A DNA stretch of 64,000 nt from Silurus meridionalis (GCF_014805685.1 NC_060886.1:16335608-16399607), one strand, 5' to 3'. Counted from the first letter of the stretch, positions 1 through 47,241 are shown. Notes: generated by a model from the letters alone, not told the origin. Program-made: numbers and translations.

Positions 1-265
1 GGTCGTTGTTTTTGTCCACAAATCCCTCTACCCGATATAGAACCTACACAGAAAAATAGAAATGAGTCTGCTGAACACATTGCTATGGCTTGCTTTTCAT
101 CCAAAAGTGCAGGATTGTCTTATTGTTTAGAATGATGAATCAGTAACTAAAGCTGACATACAGAGATTTCAGAATAGCAAAATAATAATGGTGTAAACTA
201 AGGATGTTTGCACTAAGTGACAGACTATGCATGTGTATGTGTGTTGGGGGGAGGGCATAACTAAC

Positions 266-35144
<34,879 letters not shown>

Positions 35145-36754
35145 TCTCCCCCCTGTGAAAATGCAAAGACATACAAACATATATCATAAGATACAGCACT
35201 CACAGTATTTTCAATGCATTGAAGTGTGTTCCACATACAGCTTAACATCCTAGAGGCACTGAACCTAGAGGTGCATCATTTCAAAACATGGTCACTGCAA
35301 AAGAAATCCACACAACATGTTTGCACAGCAGTAATTTTGGGCCACAAAGGCCATTATACTCAAGAGGTCTGTTTAACCTAGAACAGCACAGAAACTCCAC
35401 TGGGAGTTATGTAATAGAAAAACAACACAGCCACTTTCTCAGTGGACATTTATGGCTTAAACCCCCAAAATGATTCCACATTCTTACTCAACAGAGGGGT
35501 CAAGTTTAGTTTTACAGAAAATGTAAACCAAAGGCGGTGTCCTAACCTAAACTTCAGCAATATTTTTTTTTACCCTAAACTGCTTCCTGTCACATTTGGC
35601 ATTAAAGGGTGCTGAAGAGAGGACTAAACACAAATATATGGATGGGAAGGGAACATTTACTTGACCAATCCACAAAATCATACAACAAAAAACTAAAAGC
35701 AAAAAAAGGTGGCTGGTCCATTAACATCTAATATCTGGATTTATATAAATCGCTTGCACTTCTTAGTCTACCTGCTAAATCAGGAGGGTTTTTTTCTATA
35801 TCTTTATAGTTTTTTTTTAGTTCAACAGACCTTTATCTGCAAAAAAAGTGCTAGTTTGAGCAACCTGTTATCAGCATCCCAGAGTGCAGTTGCACAACGT
35901 AACGTGTCTTATCATAATCTGCTGTGCCCAATGATAACGCCTATGCACATGGATATTTATTTGATCCTTTAGTGTAGCTGAAGGTTACTTTTTTTATTAA
36001 TTAAACACAGTACACTTCTGCGTGAAATGTTTTTCAAGAATGAGCATTATATCCAGAGCCAAGAACACTAGGCATGAAAGTATGCAAAGATGAATAGAAT
36101 GTCTAATACCTTGTATTACAAATCTACATACTGTCACAATTATGATAAATCAGAGAAAACAGGAACATCTAGAAAACCCATATAAACATGAGGAGAACAT
36201 TTAGGAATGAGCCAGTGATGCTGGAGCTGTGACGCCACAATGTTACCTGCTGTGCCACTGCTTCACCCCAAGAGTTAATGGTTACCAGAATGTAACCCTT
36301 TCAGGGAAAATTAAATGTCTAATCCAGAGATATACAGCTTTAATCTCACAGAGGCATACGAGGGTTTAAACCAGTGCTGTCCCACTGGATGAAGGCCAGC
36401 AATAAAATTAAAAAAGAATAATTAAGAGGTGTCATTCGACAACAAAGACATTAAACACACGTGTATTAAGTCACTGTTACATGTCACATATCAAAAAAAA
36501 AAAATGAAGGCTTTACCCATCCTGGTACACGTGTGCACTGTTAAAAAAGCGTAAGCTTGTTCAGTTGAGGTACTCTGACATCATTCAGCTGCTGGTCAGC
36601 ACATCTTATCTCTTGTTTTTAATCACAGTGAATGCACACTTCTTCTCTCGTTTACATAACAGTCAATGCTGAAAGTAGAAACCAGCTTTTGAGTAGTGAC
36701 GCTCTGCAACCACAATATACAGGTATGCAGCAGCTTTGCACAAGTAGGCAAATA

Positions 36755-37490
36755 CAGTGCATCCGGAAAGTATTCACAGCACTTTTTCCACATTTGGTTG
36801 TCACAGCCTTACTCCAAAATGGATTAAATAAATTATTTTCCTCAATATTCTACAAACATTACCCCATAACGATGGCCTGAAAGAAGTGTGTTTGAAATCT
36901 TTGCAAATGTATTAAAAATAAACAATTAAATATAAATAAATAAATAAATAAATAATAATTAAAAAAAAAAAAAACTCGTGCATAAGTATTCACAGTCTTT
37001 GCTTAATCCTTTTTAAAGCACCTTCTTTCATTTACAGATGATGGAGACCACTGTGCTCATTGGGACCTTAAATGCTGCAGAAACTTTTCTGTACCCTTCC
37101 CAGATCTGTACCTTTATACAATCCTGCCTCGGAGGTCTACAGACAAATCCTTGGACTTCATCTCTTGGTTTGTGCTCCGACACGCACTCTTAACTGTGGG
37201 ACCCTAAAAAGACTGGTGTGTGCCTTCGCAAATCATGTCCAATTAACTACATTTACCACAGGATGCACCTGAGCTCAATTTTGAACTTCATGGCGGAGTC
37301 TGTGAATACTTATGTACTCATGTTTTTATTTTTAATACATTTGCAAAGATTTCAAAACAAACTTCTTTCACACTGTCACTATGGGGTATCTTTTGTCAAA
37401 TTCTGAAAGAAATAATGAATATAATCCATGTTGGAATAATGCTGTAACGTGGAAAAAGTGAAGCGCTGTGAATACTTTCTGGATACACTG
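36755..37490 (-). mobile_element. Tc1-like MITE (internally deleted), about 735 bp
   Basis: Terminal inverted repeats CAGTGCATCCGGAAAGTATT (left) and AATACTTTCTGGATACACTG (right). TA precedes the left end; the right TA has mutated. The interior around 37,040-37,280 is a transposase N-terminal remnant in minus orientation (GATGGAGACCACTGTGCTCA region) with most of the gene lost. Confidence 0.85.
36929..36952. repeat. (TAAA)n microsatellite
   Basis: Six TAAA-like units inside the Tc1-like MITE, followed by an A-run. Confidence 0.8.
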
Positions 37491-40400
37491 TCTTTACTCA
37501 AAAGTGATAGAAACAGTAATTTGAAAATCTACTAATTGATGAATTTGATGAATTTCTACCCAGGCACGTGCCTTTCTTTGGTTGTGAAGTGTTGATTGGA
37601 TTACTAAAGCCATAATAGAACAGAACAATACATAACAACAAAATAGAACCTGCATACACATCCTGCAAATCCCCGCTTCCGGTAGTTACAAAAGAAGGAA
37701 GCTAATGTGGACTGTCTACAATGAATAATAACATTATAATATTTAGAAACTTTTAGACTGCCAAACAGTGTGGCTGAAGGATGTAATATATTCAAAAGCA
37801 CAATCACTGCTTGCATCAGCTTTATATTTTCGTGTGACACGGTGTTTATTGAAGTTCATCCACTAAACTGGTTATTTTTAGATTTGCATTTGCCCCAAAA
37901 AATAAGACAGCTTGAAAAGGTGGTCAAATGCTAAATGCTTGGATGGCACATCACACTGCCATTTGTATCATGTCTGGGCCACATCCAAAACATCACATCT
38001 GCTCTGAATTCTCTTAAAGCAACAAAAATAATATATAATTGGGAATTTCTGGACATGGGCCATGTGTAATTTTCCACTTATGGTCTAGGTAAAGGAAAAC
38101 GTTCCCCTTTTCTCACCCTAGAGCAGAATTTCCCTTCTCTACTTCCTTCTACCTTTTCTCACACAAATACACTCACAAAAAGTATATTAAATGTGATTTT
38201 ACAGATTTGAACTAAGACAGATCTGAATATGCAATGGTTCAAGCTGTCATGTACACAATGAAAAATGGAATGCAATTATAAATCTATTACTACATTTTTT
38301 TTCCACTTGTGTAATTTATTTCTTTTCACGCTGTTTCCCTCTTAAACTCTTTCTCCATCTGTCTGAGGCCAGTTTAGATAAAGTAGGTGTGGCCTCTGTA
38401 TGTGTCTATTCTGGCTTTATGCTCGAGAAGGCGTGTCCTCCCTCCTTCCACTTATGATGCATTAGATCACCTCAAAATAAATATGAAACTAAGAATGAAC
38501 TAGTAAAATGGGCAAAAATATTCCACTTATTCCAAAATTATATAAAAAAAATAAAATCACAAGATAGAAATCTGGTGTTTTAGCAACCTAATGGCCTTAA
38601 CAGACACATGAACAAAAATAAATGATACTGGTGGCTCTGATTGAGTGCAAAATCCAAACTGAATCATCCACCAGACTGCATTACAGCTCACTTGCAGATG
38701 TAAGAATCATGAGTGCCTCCAAAAGCAACAGGTTTAGAAAGACACAGACACTGTGACTGTTTGTGTGGACTGGCAAGCTTGCTCAGCGACCTGAAACGCT
38801 GCTTCATGAGCATTTCCAGTGCCAGTGTAAACTGAGAGAAAGACTTTTCCACTGTACTGACTCAGCAATACAATTCATCAACTCTTCTGAACCTTTTTAA
38901 CTGCTTACCGCTGATCAGAACACATAACAAGAGTACCATCCCTACCATAACTCAATTCCACCTACATTCAGACTTTAGTTATCCAACTTCCTGAATTACC
39001 AATAAACATAAACCATTATGAATTGAAAACTAATTTTTGGAGACTAACACTATGGGAAAATCTGAGAGTCAATAACCATTAAATTATAGAAACATAATGA
39101 TACATCTTTTGGGACATACTTGTCAATATTTATCCGAAGCCACTAAGAATTCAAATGCAACCATGCTAGTTCTAATGGACATGTCCATGAACCAAGGCCT
39201 AGTTCTGCCTTGCATGTTTATAAGTCAGGGTGAAGGTAAAATTTGACCTAATCTCTATTAGATTTGAACAGATCACATGTTCTGAAAATGAAAAGATATG
39301 CATGTTTAAATTTTAATGGAAAGAAAAAAAGATAACCTTTAATAAAGTTATTATATTGTCCAATACAAAGGAAAACGATTTTAGAAATCATGTTTTTTCA
39401 CACTTTGACTGATTTTACAGTCAACTTTGTTAAACAAGGTCCGTGTTCAACATTGTCATTGCAGAAATCCTAAGCAAGATTTATAAAAAAAAAAAAAAAA
39501 AAAGAGATTTCTATGTGGTTGTTTTTTTTTTTCTTAAAAATTGAGCTGGCTGAATTGTTATAATTAAGAAATACTTGATTGAAGCCAAAACCAAAATCCC
39601 CCCTGTGTTCCAGAATTCATTCACTTTGACAACCAAGGGATTTGCCCAGACTGTCACACTCCTCCTGCCTGAGACTGAGGGATGTTTGCTGCAACTCTTT
39701 TGTAAGCCACGTGTTTGCCAATAAATGACGAATCTACCACCCTGCAGAGGTAACACCCCATGACAATCTTTGGCAAACCAGCTGAACACAAACTGTCACA
39801 ACCTCTGAAACAGCATCTACTAGTATTGTTGTGGCTAATTAAAAGCACTATCAAATTCAGTAACAAAGTTAAAACACCAATCAAAAAGTATAGACTAACT
39901 GTAGAATTCAGGGTTGTGATGTCAAAGAACCAGACTTTATTTCAGCAGAAACAAAGTGAGACAGTTCCATGAAAGTGTCCAAAAACAAAACAATCAAATC
40001 TTTACCTCATCTGCCACCATTATCTTCCCATCCATCTCTAATCTTCAAATAGCATAAAAAAAAAAAAAAAAAAATCACAATCCTGGCCTTGGCCCCTACA
40101 TTTCCTCCTAACATGAATTCACCACAGGTGCTGTACTCCAGGACCTGACAATTCCCATTCGTCTCCACTTTTTAAAAAGGTAGCAAAAGCATGGTGCAGG
40201 CCCTGGACCATTTATGACCTCCTAACATGGTCACCACTCTAAAAAACATGCTTTCACACACTTTCACACATTAATCACTTGCTTTGAATAGTCTAATTAT
40301 TACACACAATCACTTTCTTTGAATATATTAACTACAAAACAGTTAAATATGTAAAGTAACAAAAGTTTCAGCAGTTACAAAAAATAAAAAGGTACCATAG

Positions 40401-41467
40401 GAAATCTCCATTACCACTGATTTTGAGACATGAGTGAACTTGTACATGCTTGCAGTGGAAAGCAATCCTGCAAGTCAAGCAGCATGTAAAACATAAGCAT
40501 GTACGTTACCTGAAAACTAATATAATAAAAAAAGTGACAACATTTTTTTGTTTGTTTTGTGTTTGTGTTATGATTTTGCTCGGAAAATAAAATCAAACAA
40601 ATTAATCTACCCATCAGTAATACCATGACATATATTTTGATAATTTATGTAGATAATTTCATGTGGTACATTTCATATCAAACCTAAACAGTAAAAAACA
40701 GCAGTACTGGTGACCCTCAATCACACAGGACACGGCGTCCCTTTTCACAATGCTTGATACCGTGTGTGTTGTAATATTCCCTACGGGCTTTATCACCCGT
40801 GATCTATTGTCCGTTTTACCTGAGAAGCACACAAAAGTAGGTGCTGAGTTCTGCAGCCAAATTACATACAATAACACTAGGTGACCTACTCAAAGCAGCT
40901 TAAACTCTTTAGGTTACCAAACAACAAAGCCAAAAACAAAAACACATGATTAGAATACAGATATATCTGAGAGAAATAAACACTTTAAGACTGGTTTCAG
41001 GTTTTTTTTTACTAACCAGTAACATAAGTGTTCATTTACTCATAGCAAAAGCATTGAATGTATGGCAACAAGACAACTTTGCTCTATAGGAACAGAATAA
41101 TGAAATGGCTAAACAAAACTACTTGAACACATAACAGTGGGCAGTGTTTGCACGCTGTAAGAAATCTAACTCAGAAAATGAAGAACAGGCATTTTTAGGA
41201 AGAAAAAAAAAAACACGGCACCATCCCAGAAAAAAGAAGTGTGAACATTAGAAAGGTTGATGGGTTTGCAGATCACACGTTCATTTTTATAATTGAATCA
41301 CAGACAATGAGTTGCTTCACCTAGTGAATAAATCATCCTGTAGTCAAAAATAAAGACAATAAATCAAACTTCTGTTAACTTCCCATTAAGGAGACTGAAC
41401 TAGTAACATTTCAGAAGAAAGAGTTGTAGCAGGGTCCTTTGTCTCCAGTGTCTCACCCTGCAACCGG

Positions 41468-41470
<3 letters not shown>

Positions 41471-41552
<82 letters not shown>
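41471..41552. repeat. (CT)n then (CA)n compound microsatellite
   Basis: About 17 CT units followed by about 23 CA units, 300 bp from the likely myo1b promoter. Confidence 0.95.
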
Positions 41553-41556
<4 letters not shown>

Positions 41557-41865
41557 CCATAGAACAAATGTAACTCAATCTTAGTACACTTATTCCCCCT
41601 CACAAATGTCCTCCCCCAGCATATTCTTTGCACCCAGACCTGCCTCTGATTTAAATGTATATTTTTGTAAATATAAATCAGATGCCATGCAATTCCTTCT
41701 TTTAAAATATTTGTAACAACAAAGATAGTATAGTGTAAGGCTGCTTTTCAGGATCTTGAGCATAAAGTTTATAAAGTTTGCACGGAAAACTTTCATCCCC
41801 CAATCAGGACCGCGTCTGGCTGGTGGAAAAATGATTCCCTGACTGTGACTGAGAATAAAACTGAC

Positions 41866-42180
41866 CTCGTGTTCAGAATTTAATTCCTTTTAATCCACTC
41901 TCGGAGGGAAACTTTACATCCAGCCGTCTTTATAAAGGTGAAACGGGGATTCCTCGGGGCGTTTTTCTCGTCTTAGTCGGTGTTTTGTCCCTTCCAAAAT
42001 AAGCCGGGACGCGTCAGTCTTTAGTCTAGCAGCTCAGCTCTGCTCTGCTCTCGGTGAAGACACTGTGATGATTACCGTGTGTGTGAATGGAGGCGGTGGG
42101 AGTGGCTCAGGATCCCAAATCCGCCCCGAACACTACCGATGGCTCAGCCGCAAACGACTCTCTAACGGCTTTAAATGACT
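41866..42180 (-). promoter_or_regulatory. myo1b: Probable myo1b promoter / non-coding exon 1 (CpG-rich)
   Basis: This is the only markedly GC- and CpG-rich stretch upstream of the first coding exon (many CG pairs around 41,930-42,130), and no TATA box is apparent. On the minus strand CACGAG|GTCAGT near 41865 is a possible donor for a 5' UTR exon; CACACG|GTAATC near 42077 is an alternative. Coding exon 2 has an acceptor eight bases before the ATG, so a separate 5' UTR exon must exist. Exact exon limits are not determined. Confidence 0.55.
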
Positions 42181-42651
42181 CCTTTCAGGTGAATTGAGTG
42201 ATTCAAACAAATCAAAAGCTTTCACAAAGTCTCCTTGTTTAGCTTTTTCACAATTGTCTTATATAGAGGAATTTATTTTCAATTCGGCTACTATTATTAC
42301 ACCAATGAGTGATAACTGAAGCCATGAAACAGACTGCCTTTAGGGACAAAATATAACAAATAGAAAACTTTGCATGTAAACAAAAATGTAGCCTAAATAT
42401 TTCCCCAAATGTAGTGATGGAAGAGACCTGTATATTTTGAGTAAGTTTAGCGTATGTCGAAACGGGAATCAGTAACACAAGTATGATCTGTTAATTTCGC
42501 ATCTCAATGCCTGCAACATTGTGAGGTGGCGCATAAAGGAGCACTGGAATGGTCTACAATATCGCCCTCTTGCGTCCTTTCTAGGACATTACATATATAC
42601 ACTACAAAACAACACGGGACAGGAAACAGACACGCTCCCATCACCCCAGGG

Positions 42652-42699
<48 letters not shown>

Positions 42700-43920
42700 G
42701 TCAGTCAGTCAATCATATTCCTGCATGAAAATGGATAAACAGAAACTCATTCGTCTTCACAGGTGTCTTAGTCAAAACAGATTTATGTCTATAGATACAC
42801 TGTTTATGCCTTTTAATCAGGGCCACAAACTCAATAATAAAATAATAAACTTAATAAACTTCATGAATTTATTTTTAGTAATATTATTGAAGTTAATAAA
42901 GTTATGATTTAATACTATTAGGTAATAAATCCCAACAGTAACTCCATAGTTCTTGTGAGAGTTTCCTCTGTAAAAGGGTTATCTTACTGTGGGCCTGCAA
43001 CAATACAAAACTCTCTCCATACGAAGTTGTTGTGTGCAGGAAAATGGAACATTGAATTGCAAGAAATTATTTATATGTAGTTCTGATATAGCACCAATTT
43101 TCTGTTTGTTAAGTATATTTAAATGCAAGTAGGTTTTTTTAACTTTCCTCAAGTAAATAAGCAAAAAAAAATAAATCTGAGGATTTACTTTAGTACAGGG
43201 ATAATATGCAGCACCAGTGTAAGCATGCAAGGCGATAATTACAAAGAACATCAAGCATGTTCTTTTTTGGCATGCAGCTGTACTGCCACACATGTAATGT
43301 TTTCTTGATTGTTTTTTTTTTTCTTCACCTCTCTTGGAAAAAACAGACAACCAAACCCAACCAAAACAGTCTAATACACATCAGTATCTCAACATTCTCA
43401 GAGTTAAATTCCTTCCTTTGTAGAAAAGGGGTTTGCTAATTTTTTTGTCAAACAGGAGACTAATACTGTGGAATAAGACTTTAGTATGGAATGGTTTATA
43501 TGAAAAGATTCACTTGTCTGTCAAAACACACATACACACAAACTGGATGAGCACATATTAAACACAGAAGATGCAAAGTTTATCACTGGCCCTTGTGTAA
43601 TGAAGGGGTAGGTTTTATAGTGTCTGTTATTGGTCTATGTACCTGATAGACCACAGACTGGCACTTACATGTGTAATGATCTATTTTATCTATATAAAAA
43701 ACAATTATATAATTATAGCAATAATTAAATATTCCATTAGGTAAATAATTAACCCTACTCTAGAATATTTATTACTGAATGTGTAATTTCCAAATTAATA
43801 ATAAAATATCTTAATTCAATTCCATGTGACTTCCTCGGGATATGCACCAGATTACCACAAGCAGGGTAAATCTAACTGGAGATAAAATAAAAATATAAAA
43901 ACATGATTTTATTTATTCAG
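42181..43920. other. Intergenic spacer between the two promoters, left part
   Basis: Apart from the ATCA microsatellite and one CTCF-like site (42563-42575, minus), I see only AT-rich sequence here. Confidence 0.6.
42652..42714. repeat. (ATCA)n microsatellite
   Basis: About 12 ATCA units, then AGTC variants. Confidence 0.95.
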
Positions 43921-43924
43921 TATT

Positions 43925-44790
43925 ATTACAAAATCAGTCTTTGCAAGAAGCACTCTAACAAGTCATGTTTTTGTTGTCTGAGATCTTCAGAAAAGTATTT
44001 ATTAGCACTTAAGTCTTGTATCTGACTTGAAACTAAAATGTATTTTGGTCATAATATTGTCAGGGCTTGACTACATAAGAAACTCTGGATAACTAATTAG
44101 GGACTCGGGAACAAAATGTCGACATCTGGTGGAGAAACAATGGACAAATGAAATAATAATGATAAAAAAAAAAAACACCACACACCCGCTGGAACCCCTA
44201 ATTAGAGCCAAACAGTTGATAGAGAAATTTAATTTATGTGAAAGATACACCATGCAGATGTCATATTATTTACAAATGTAATTTTATTTGTATAGTCTTC
44301 GGTAGGAGAATGCTGAGGATGTATCCACCAGGAAGAAGGAAAAGAAGAAGGCTAAAGAGGAGGTTTATGGATGTGGTGAGGGAAGACATGCAGGTAGTTG
44401 GTTTGAAAGAGGCAGATGTAGAGGACAGGGGGTAAGAAGACGGATGATCCGCTGTAGCGACCCCTAACGGGAGCAGCCAAATAAGTACAGTATTTTTTAC
44501 AATGGGGAGTGTGCCAAAACAGCTTAAAAGAAATAAACAGATATATAAGCTTTGAGTTAATATTTTCTTCTTTATAATGAGGAAGAAACATTGAGATAAG
44601 CCAGACACATCCTCTTCTAGGTGACCTTGACTGTCACTTTATTATATAATTGTTGAGGTAAAATAAAGCAAATGAAAGCAGTACGTGACTGGATGTTTTT
44701 AACCCTAATGCTGTGAAACCCCCGTTTATATCAGAAGTGACATTATTAGATGCATTTTGTTAGTGCGGAATTAAATTGAACATACACAAA
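43925..44790 (+). repeat. Dispersed fish repeat, copy 1, interrupted by an RTE-like fragment
   Basis: Collinear with 49060-50370. Shared stretches include the AGTCATGTTTTTGTTGTCTG region, ACTAAAATG near 44035, the CATATTATTTACAAAT stretch, and TATCAGAAGTGACATTATTA near 44730. Copy 2 carries a pogo-like MITE where this copy has an RTE-like insertion. The family is unassigned. Confidence 0.65.
44296..44478 (+). mobile_element. RTE-like LINE 3' fragment (copy B)
   Basis: About 180 bp from the 3' coding end (GGRRMLRMYPPGRRKRRR, then RRFMDVVREDMQVVGLKEAD) through GGATGATCCGCTGTAGCGAC and the CCCCTAACGGGAGCAGCC end. Inserted within the dispersed repeat at 43925-44790. Confidence 0.85.
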
Positions 44791-44820
44791 CAAACAAAAA
44801 AAACGGTTAATGAAAATATG

Positions 44821-44916
44821 CTCTCCGCTAGGGGGCGGTCATTGCTCTCCGCTAGGGGGCGGTCATTGCTCTCCGCTAGGGGGCGGTCATTGCTCTCCGC
44901 TAGAGGGCGGTAAATG
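44821..44916 (+). promoter_or_regulatory. Four-copy 24-bp tandem array of CTCF-like motifs
   Basis: Four head-to-tail units starting at 44821, 44845, 44869 and 44893; the first three are identical and the fourth has three or so changes. Each contains CCGCTAGGGGGCG (CCGCTAGAGGGCG in unit 4), matching all 13 positions of the CTCF core consensus CCRSYAGRKGGCR as I recall it. The array ends 77 bp before the C3orf38-homologue start codon. CTCF binding is an inference. Confidence 0.75.
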
Positions 44917-44943
44917 CTCCACTACTCGACGTGAAAGCAAAAG

Positions 44944-44964
44944 ATGAAGTTAGATGGTTTGTGA
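44944..44964 (+). CDS. Short upstream ORF of the C3orf38 homologue (6 codons)
   Basis: ATG AAG TTA GAT GGT TTG TGA, out of frame with the main start. It overlaps an in-frame upstream ATG at 44954. It lies in the likely 5' UTR if transcription starts between the CTCF-like array and 44944. Translation is not shown. Confidence 0.35.
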   Translation: MKLDGL

Positions 44965-44992
44965 GCGAATCGCAGATCTAGCCGCTGTAAAA

Positions 44993-45119
44993 ATGCCTGT
45001 GCTGTCGAAAAAACAGTTAGATGGCTGTAGAAAACTTTTGACACTGCTTCCAGAGGCCGACTTGTTGGCACTGAACGATACAGTGACCAACCGGTTAATT
45101 TCTGTAAAGAGTGCCCGAG
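44993..45119 (+). CDS. c3orf38: C3orf38 homologue exon 1
   Basis: Encodes MPVLSKKQLDGCRKLLTLLP through SVKSAR plus one base, before donor GTAAGAC. Confidence 0.9.
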
Positions 45120-46139
45120 GTAAGACTAAAGAACGTGCTAGCATCCTGAGTGTTCAGCTAGCATACTGGCTAATCTTGCAGATAGCTAGCTCTCTGGAAG
45201 TGTTTCGCTGGTGTAAGAGTGAAAAGATTTTGATGCCTAAACAGACCTTGAGACTTTGACGGTATTTCCAGTCGTTTTTAATCTGTCATATGCATTCTGT
45301 CGTGTGAAAAACAGAGGCAATCGAAGCTATCATATCCTACTCTCAGAGTGCAGAAGAGCTTCTGAAAAGGAAGAAGGTGCACCGGGATGTTATATTTAAG
45401 TACCTGGCTGCAGAACGAGTTATTATATCTTCCAGCAGTGACAAACATCAGCTGGTACAGAAGACACTGGAATTGTGGTCATCTGACGGCGAGGTACACA
45501 AATTATTAACACTAAAACAAATAAAATCCCAGCAGTGTTGCCTGTAGATTTATCATGTTTGTTTTTGTATTTTAGGTTTCTAAATCACAAGACACAGTGA
45601 GTGTGGCCAGTGCACGGTGCATAAAGCAGAATGCAGATGGCCTGGGAGAATTGACAGCTTTAGGGAAACAGTTTTGTCACTGGTTCTTCCAGCTTTTGAA
45701 CTCTCAGAACCCGCAGGCCTCTCAGCCAGTGCAGGACTGGGGACCTCAGCACTTCTGGGGGGATGCCAGAATGGTGCTTTGCTTTCAAACCGAAGTTCGG
45801 CAGAACGAGGAGTTCCTTGGAGCGGACCTGGTGAGTCAACGGCTTTTTGCCCTCGCCTGGGAGGAGAGGTTAATCTTCTGCCCTAACCTGGAGCACACAG
45901 GGCTGAAGTGTGTGTCTACACCTCATGGGTTGGTGCTGGTGGCTGTCGCTGGCACCATCCATCGAAAGAGCGATTGCCTTGGAGTTTTCGAGGAAGTGTT
46001 TGGTCTGATTCGCAATCCTCTGGACGACAACCGTTGGAAGATCAAAACTGTGCAGTTGAATATAAAGGGACAGATTGGTAAAGAGACATTGCCAGCATTG
46101 ACTTATGACTCGGAAGAACTGCTTCAACGGTTTTCTTAG
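44993..46139 (+). CDS. c3orf38: C3orf38 homologue (DUF4518, NTF2-like family), 289 residues, 3 exons
   Basis: Exons are 44993-45119, 45315-45493 and 45576-46139, joined by GT..AG introns (GAG|GTAAGAC..ACAG; GAG|GTACAC..TTTAG) with continuous phase. The protein begins MPVLSKKQLDGCRKLL and matches human C3orf38 as I remember it over most of its length: LLALNDTVTNRL (residues 23-34), AIISYSQSAEELLKRKKVHR and DVIFKYLA in exon 2, and FCHWFFQLLNSQNP, WGPQHFWGDA, LKCVSTPHGLVLVAVAGTIH and FGLIRNP in exon 3. The C-terminal half is the DUF4518/NTF2-like domain. Human protein is about 329 residues, so the fish tail is shorter. Function is poorly known; a link to apoptosis has been suggested for the human protein. 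Start 44993 is chosen by alignment; in-frame ATG at 44954 would add 13 residues. Confidence 0.92.
45315..45493 (+). CDS. c3orf38: C3orf38 homologue exon 2
   Basis: Starts after GAAAAACAG with AG (completing Glu43), then AIEAIISYSQSAEELLKRKK, and ends WSSDGE before GTACAC in phase 0. No ATG-started frame covers it, so it is recognised by family match and splice sites. Confidence 0.9.
45576..46139 (+). CDS. c3orf38: C3orf38 homologue exon 3 (last, with stop)
   Basis: Starts after TGTATTTTAG with VSKSQDTVSVASARC, covers the DUF4518 domain, and ends ALTYDSEELLQRFS then TAG. Confidence 0.92.
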   Translation, partial: VSKSQDTVSVASARCIKQNADGLGELTALGKQFCHWFFQLLNSQNPQASQPVQDWGPQHFWGDARMVLCFQTEVRQNEEFLGADLVSQRLFALAWEERLIFCPNLEHTGLKCVSTPHGLVLVAVAGTIHRKSDCLGVFEEVFGLIRNPLDDNRWKIKTVQLNIKGQIGKETLPALTYDSEELLQRFS

Positions 46140-46540
46140 TAGAACTGTTTATGTGGACATTGTATGCAAAAAGCACTTTAAAAACACCTGATATGGTGTC
46201 ATTTTTTTTTTTTTTGTTTATTTTCACTGTATACAGTGTGATTTTATGAATTCTGTTTGTCTCTAGATATTCACTGAGATGTAAGGTTGGAATTGCCTTT
46301 GAATCTTATATCTGGCTTATAAATTTAAGTCATATAGTTTATATATGCAATATATTTTTTAAAAGAGACTGGTGGTGGTGAAATTATTTTGCTTTCGGTT
46401 ACTTTTCAGTGCTTGACATTTAAAGGAGAATTACTGGATTAGTATCAGTGTATATTTTTTTCCTCATTCCAGTCTATTTAAAGACTAAACCAATCCATTA
46501 AAAGTGATCAGGAATTTCAATAAAAATACAATTTGTTTAA
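46140..46540 (+). terminator. c3orf38: 3' UTR and polyadenylation signal of the C3orf38 homologue
   Basis: AATAAA at 46519-46524 is the first good poly(A) signal after the stop, about 380 bp downstream, followed by a T-rich stretch (TTTGTTTAACATTGTCTG). Confidence 0.65.
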
Positions 46541-46887
46541 CATTGTCTGTTACATATTTTGTTACATAATTTTTTTGTTGTTATATTACTATTTAATTTT
46601 TAAACTAGTAAATGAACATTTGAAGTAGATGTGCTCACATGTAAAATGTACTTATAAAATATACTTCTCCCTGAAGCCTTTATAAATATAATAATACAGG
46701 GTAGGACTTTGTTTGCCCTTATAACAGCCTCACTGCTTCATGTTAGAGCTGCGTGATTAATCGCATGATTCTTATTGATTAATTTGAATTTGTGGTTTAT
46801 GTCGATGTTAAATGAAAATATTTTTACAATTTCACTTTGGTTTGGCACTGAGAGTTTCAGTAGTTCTGTAAAGCCCTCAATTCCCTC

Positions 46888-46888
<1 letters not shown>

Positions 46889-46922
<34 letters not shown>
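46889..46922. repeat. (CA)n microsatellite
   Basis: About 13 CA units within the hAT-like element. Confidence 0.9.
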
Positions 46923-46923
<1 letters not shown>

Positions 46924-46939
46924 TTGGGAAATACGAAAT

Positions 46940-47015
46940 ACAACATGGCACCGTGCTCTAACTGGTTCCTCTCAAGGTTTCTTCCTCATAACATCTAAGG
47001 GAGTTTTTCATTGCC
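46940..47015. repeat. Fragment of a common fish dispersed repeat
   Basis: GGTTCCTCTCAAGGTTTCTT followed by CCTCATAACATCTAAGGGAG is a segment I recall as recurring in many fish genomes. Its reverse-complement relative is at about 50130-50170 (AGGAAGAAACCTTCATTGGA). Confidence 0.6.
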
Positions 47016-47241
47016 ACTTGTTAAAAACGTAAAATGCTCTCTGGCACCTGTTTTGTTTTATTTAGCATGTAAATTGCATGGTGAACTGGTTTACAAAACT
47101 GGTTTTCTTCAGGGTTTCTTTTTTTTTTTTTTGCAGGTGACAACTATTTTACAAAAAGTGATTAAAGTTTGCATTTTACAAATCCCTCATATTTTGTTAT
47201 ATTTACTTTGCTAGAATAACCAGACATTGTGAAGACTGGTA

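Larger units (their letters stand above)
35153..41865 (-). other. Inferred myo1b intron 1
   Basis: Lies between the proposed 5' UTR exon and coding exon 2. It holds a Tc1-like MITE (36755-37490), a TC/CA microsatellite (41471-41552) and short A-runs. The rest is AT-rich unique-looking sequence with no ORF I can support. Confidence 0.5.

Noticed and set aside
39511..39884. Overlapping minus-strand frames in intron 1 with a Trp-rich sequence as an extra exon
   Set aside because: No match to myosin or other families and no good acceptor/donor pair; probably an old repeat.
44821..44916. Short tandem repeats resembling a CRISPR array
   Set aside because: Units are contiguous with no spacers, and the host is a vertebrate.
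45597..46139. C3orf38 homologue starting at a GTG at 45597
   Set aside because: Upstream exons with matching phase and family similarity show this is the interior of exon 3.
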